This document shows positions 61,933 through 64,000 of a stretch of 64,000 bases of DNA, piece by piece. How positions within the stretch are numbered: position 1 is the first letter of the stretch; each line of letters starts with the position of its first letter. The notes under the pieces were generated by a model. The model made no database searches, was not told where the DNA came from, and saw only the letters and a list, made by a program, of their open reading frames with translations. This stretch comes from Fusibacter bizertensis (GTDB lineage Bacteria > Bacillota > Clostridia > Peptostreptococcales > Acidaminobacteraceae): NCBI RefSeq assembly GCF_029914245.1, contig NZ_JARYZI010000003.1, positions 1 to 64,000 of the forward strand, read 5' to 3'. A program made the position numbers and the translations under genes.

Positions 61933-62196
61933 TTAAAATTGCATTAGAAAACTCAAAATTTCATTGCCATGAAAAATTAGAGAAATGACAAGTGCCAAAA
62001 TGCCACAGATAGAACCAAAAGTATAAAATCTGTCTTTTCTTTTAGATTTTCTATAAAAATCTAGTTCATATTCCCATGCATATTTGTTTGAGTTTTCTGT
62101 TTCTGTAACAATAGGTTTTTTCATCATATTTGTTTGTTCGAGAATCTTTCGTTTGTTTTTTTCAAATTCTAATTGTTCTAAAATTTCTTTACTCAT
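61933..62196 (-). CDS. Small protein with C-terminal membrane helix
   Basis: The 87-residue protein has a charged, helical N-terminus (EILEQLEFEKNKRKILEQTNMM), a middle part rich in aromatic and basic residues and a C-terminal membrane helix (about 63-85, TFGSICGILALVISLIFHG). No family is recognised. Its start overlaps the stop of the YhaN-like ATPase gene by ATGA, so it is coupled to that gene. Confidence 0.7.
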   Translation of the reverse strand: MSKEILEQLEFEKNKRKILEQTNMMKKPIVTETENSNKYAWEYELDFYRKSKRKDRFYTFGSICGILALVISLIFHGNEILSFLMQF

Positions 62197-64000
62197 GAAT
62201 TCACCTCTATTAAGTTTGCGTTTAATTGGTTGATCATTCGCAAAGCTATTCCTTTATGACATGTAAAAAATAGTATTTGTCTATCTTTTGAGATTTCATC
62301 TAGAATCTTCAACGTCTCATCAAATCGACTTTGATCCCAATTGATAAGTGCTTCATCTAAAACGAGAGGCATTTGATTTTCTGGATCTAAAGCTTCAATT
62401 ACAGCAAGCCTGTATGCAAAGTATAATTGCTGAATTGTACCTTTACTAAATGCTCTTTTAGCACTCATTAATTCACCATTAACTAAAAACTGAAGTTCAT
62501 ATTGATTATTCTCTTCTTTAATAAGTACTTGAGTGTATTTTTGAGCTGTCATAACTGACATAAAGTGACTCACGCGATGAATGATATCCGGTTGATTTTT
62601 AACGCGGAATTTTTCATCGGACCACTTTAAAATCTCAAACGTTACCATCAGCTCGTCACGCCTTCTAATGACTTCATGTAAATTTTCTTCACACGCTAAA
62701 ATATCACTTTCAATACGATCTAAATCAAACTTGCATTTCATGATCTCAATTGTAGAAGTAAGTTGAACAATTGCCTCAGTCAACTCCTTATCCCTAACCT
62801 GCAAAACTCTAATTTCATCTTCTAATTTGTCAATGTCCATTACATCAAAATTCACTAGCTGTTCTAAATCAAATTGATAGTTACTTAACTCTTCTTTGAA
62901 TACTTTGATACTGTTTTGAAGTTCCAAATTTTTCATCAATTGGTCCTTACCAAATTGAAGGTTCCCCTCACCAAATCTTTTGATAGTCTCATAAATTGAA
63001 TTAAGTTCTTCTTCATTTACACTATATTCGGATTTGACTTGTAATAAGTTGTCTTCTAAATGTGCTATTTTCATTTTCTTCGCATTTTCTAACTCATTTG
63101 ACTGAATCAAAGTGTCAATCTGAAGTAGTGCATATTGTAAAGTCAATCGAACACCTCTAGACGTATCTAAATTGGCACGTTTAAATAACTCTTCAAGTTT
63201 TGCCTCTAGTTCATGTTTTTGAACTAAAATCTGATCCCATTTTTCATTAAGTACTTCCTCATCAAATAATAAGGTGATCAACTGTTCAAGTTTACTTAAA
63301 AAGCGTTGACTATCTTCCCTAAAAACATATTCAGGTAATTTAATACCATGTGTAGCAATATCAATTTGTTCCTCAATCCTATCTAAATCTACAAAATTGA
63401 CTCTTGCTCTCTTTTTTGATGGCATTAACTTTGCAAGACTATATCCTAATATGCCAACACCTAACAAAGTTACCTGTTGAACTGGTTTTAATACAAAGCC
63501 TAAAAGCGTTAAAACAATTCCCAAAGACATCAAAACAAAATTATACTTCTTGTGATTAATAGCTTCATACTTACTTTGCATTTCGTTGATTCGGTTTGTT
63601 TCTATACCCTCTGAATATTTTTGTAATAAAGAGATGAGATCCAGTACTTGTATTTTTTTTAAGTTCTCTTTGACCTTATCTTCCATTCCGTTCCCAAAAA
63701 GGAGTCGATATTGTGCGTCAATTTTTTCACCCATTCTAATTAATTCTTCAAGTTTGGAATGTTCTTCATGCTCAAAACGCATTAACTCATTTTGTTGAAA
63801 TTTCAAAGTATCAAGTTCAGAACTGATTTCAAAGAGTTTTTCATCATGAGCCGACATAGGAATTAGCTGACTTTTGAGCTCTAATATGCTTTCAATAATT
63901 TGATCGCATTTGTTTTTTAAAGCAATAAAATTTTCTTCTTTGCTTTTCATATCCGACAGTAAACTGGTAGAAAATCCTTCAAACTCATCTTTTTTGAAAA
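62193..64000 (-). CDS. YhaN-like AAA ATPase, C-terminal part (5' end outside window)
   Basis: The frame stays open from 64000 and the ATG at 63950 is probably internal, because no good binding site precedes it and the visible protein lacks Walker A. What is seen is long coiled coil, a hydrophobic pair near residues 130-175 of that frame (FVLMSLGIVLTLLGFVLKPV and VTLLGVGILGYSLA), further coiled coil, and then an SMC/Rad50-like C-terminal ATPase lobe: FSKGTIQQLYFAYRLAVIEAL (signature), MPLVLDEALINWD (Walker B) and ILFFTCH (H-loop). This matches YhaN-type proteins, which carry a membrane pair in the coiled coil and pair with a SbcD/YhaO nuclease that may lie just outside. Confidence 0.75.
   Translation of the reverse strand, partial: FKKDEFEGFSTSLLSDMKSKEENFIALKNKCDQIIESILELKSQLIPMSAHDEKLFEISSELDTLKFQQNELMRFEHEEHSKLEELIRMGEKIDAQYRLLFGNGMEDKVKENLKKIQVLDLISLLQKYSEGIETNRINEMQSKYEAINHKKYNFVLMSLGIVLTLLGFVLKPVQQVTLLGVGILGYSLAKLMPSKKRARVNFVDLDRIEEQIDIATHGIKLPEYVFREDSQRFLSKLEQLITLLFDEEVLNEKWDQILVQKHELEAKLEELFKRANLDTSRGVRLTLQYALLQIDTLIQSNELENAKKMKIAHLEDNLLQVKSEYSVNEEELNSIYETIKRFGEGNLQFGKDQLMKNLELQNSIKVFKEELSNYQFDLEQLVNFDVMDIDKLEDEIRVLQVRDKELTEAIVQLTSTIEIMKCKFDLDRIESDILACEENLHEVIRRRDELMVTFEILKWSDEKFRVKNQPDIIHRVSHFMSVMTAQKYTQVLIKEENNQYELQFLVNGELMSAKRAFSKGTIQQLYFAYRLAVIEALDPENQMPLVLDEALINWDQSRFDETLKILDEISKDRQILFFTCHKGIALRMINQLNANLIEVNS

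Overview
The window is a low-GC chromosomal segment from an anaerobic Firmicute, most likely class Clostridia. I infer this from the AT-rich code, strong GGAGG ribosome binding sites, T-box control of aminoacyl-tRNA synthetases, an L20-type leader on infC-rpmI-rplT, amino-acid fermentation genes (ptb-iorAB, pta) and Clostridia-type families (DUF4364, CD0519/CD1768, DUF4080). The genus cannot be fixed from the sequence; a relative of Fusibacter or Acidaminobacter is only a guess. Almost everything is core genome. I saw no CRISPR array, transposase, phage gene, integrase or tRNA gene.

Layout: 1-163 is the 5' end of a 16S rRNA gene on the minus strand, with two tandem promoters upstream (431-609). 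731-4229 is a ptb-iorA-iorB operon that can turn 2-keto acids into acyl-CoA and then acyl-phosphate. 4275-8113 holds a TPR protein, NAD kinase and a B12-binding radical SAM protein. 8227-8788 is an odd plus-strand pair: an apparently frameshifted Spo0E-like protein overlapping a receiver domain that has lost its phosphoacceptor Asp. 8896-10863 is argS with its T-box; 11061-11894 a rhomboid protease. 11908-19895 is a minus-strand run of zapA, a U32 peptidase, mutS2 and pxpABC (5-oxoprolinase). 19974-24973 holds an orphan PTS IIB, a CvfB-like S1 protein, a cold-shock protein, an ABC-F ATPase and a MATE pump.

25137-38222 is rich in translation genes: T-box-pheST, an rRNA methyltransferase, ktrAB potassium uptake, pta, the infC-rpmI-rplT operon with attenuator and probable AUU start, T-box-thrS, then DUF445 and DUF6873 proteins. 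38235-42099 carries hslO, a methyltransferase, a CPBP protease and an M20D deacetylase, divergent from asd-dapA-dapB-dapH (42326-45729), which together give the acetylase route to diaminopimelate. 45820-50369 holds hpt, a CD0519-type membrane protein, an unlisted 43-residue membrane peptide, a DUF4364 regulator and a secreted papain-like protease. 50438-54737 is T-box-valS-folC. 54847-64000 has a LiaF-like membrane protein, pepT with a class IV aminotransferase, a MacB/LolD-type ABC system with a large surface CARDB-like protein, and the C-terminal part of a YhaN-like ATPase running off the window edge.

The most unusual signals are the degenerate Spo0E/receiver pair at 8227-8788, the ptb-iorAB coupling, the four T-boxes whose specifier codons can be read (AGA, TTC, ACT, GTC), and the small overlooked membrane gene at 47788-47919. 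I found no convincing new multi-gene system.
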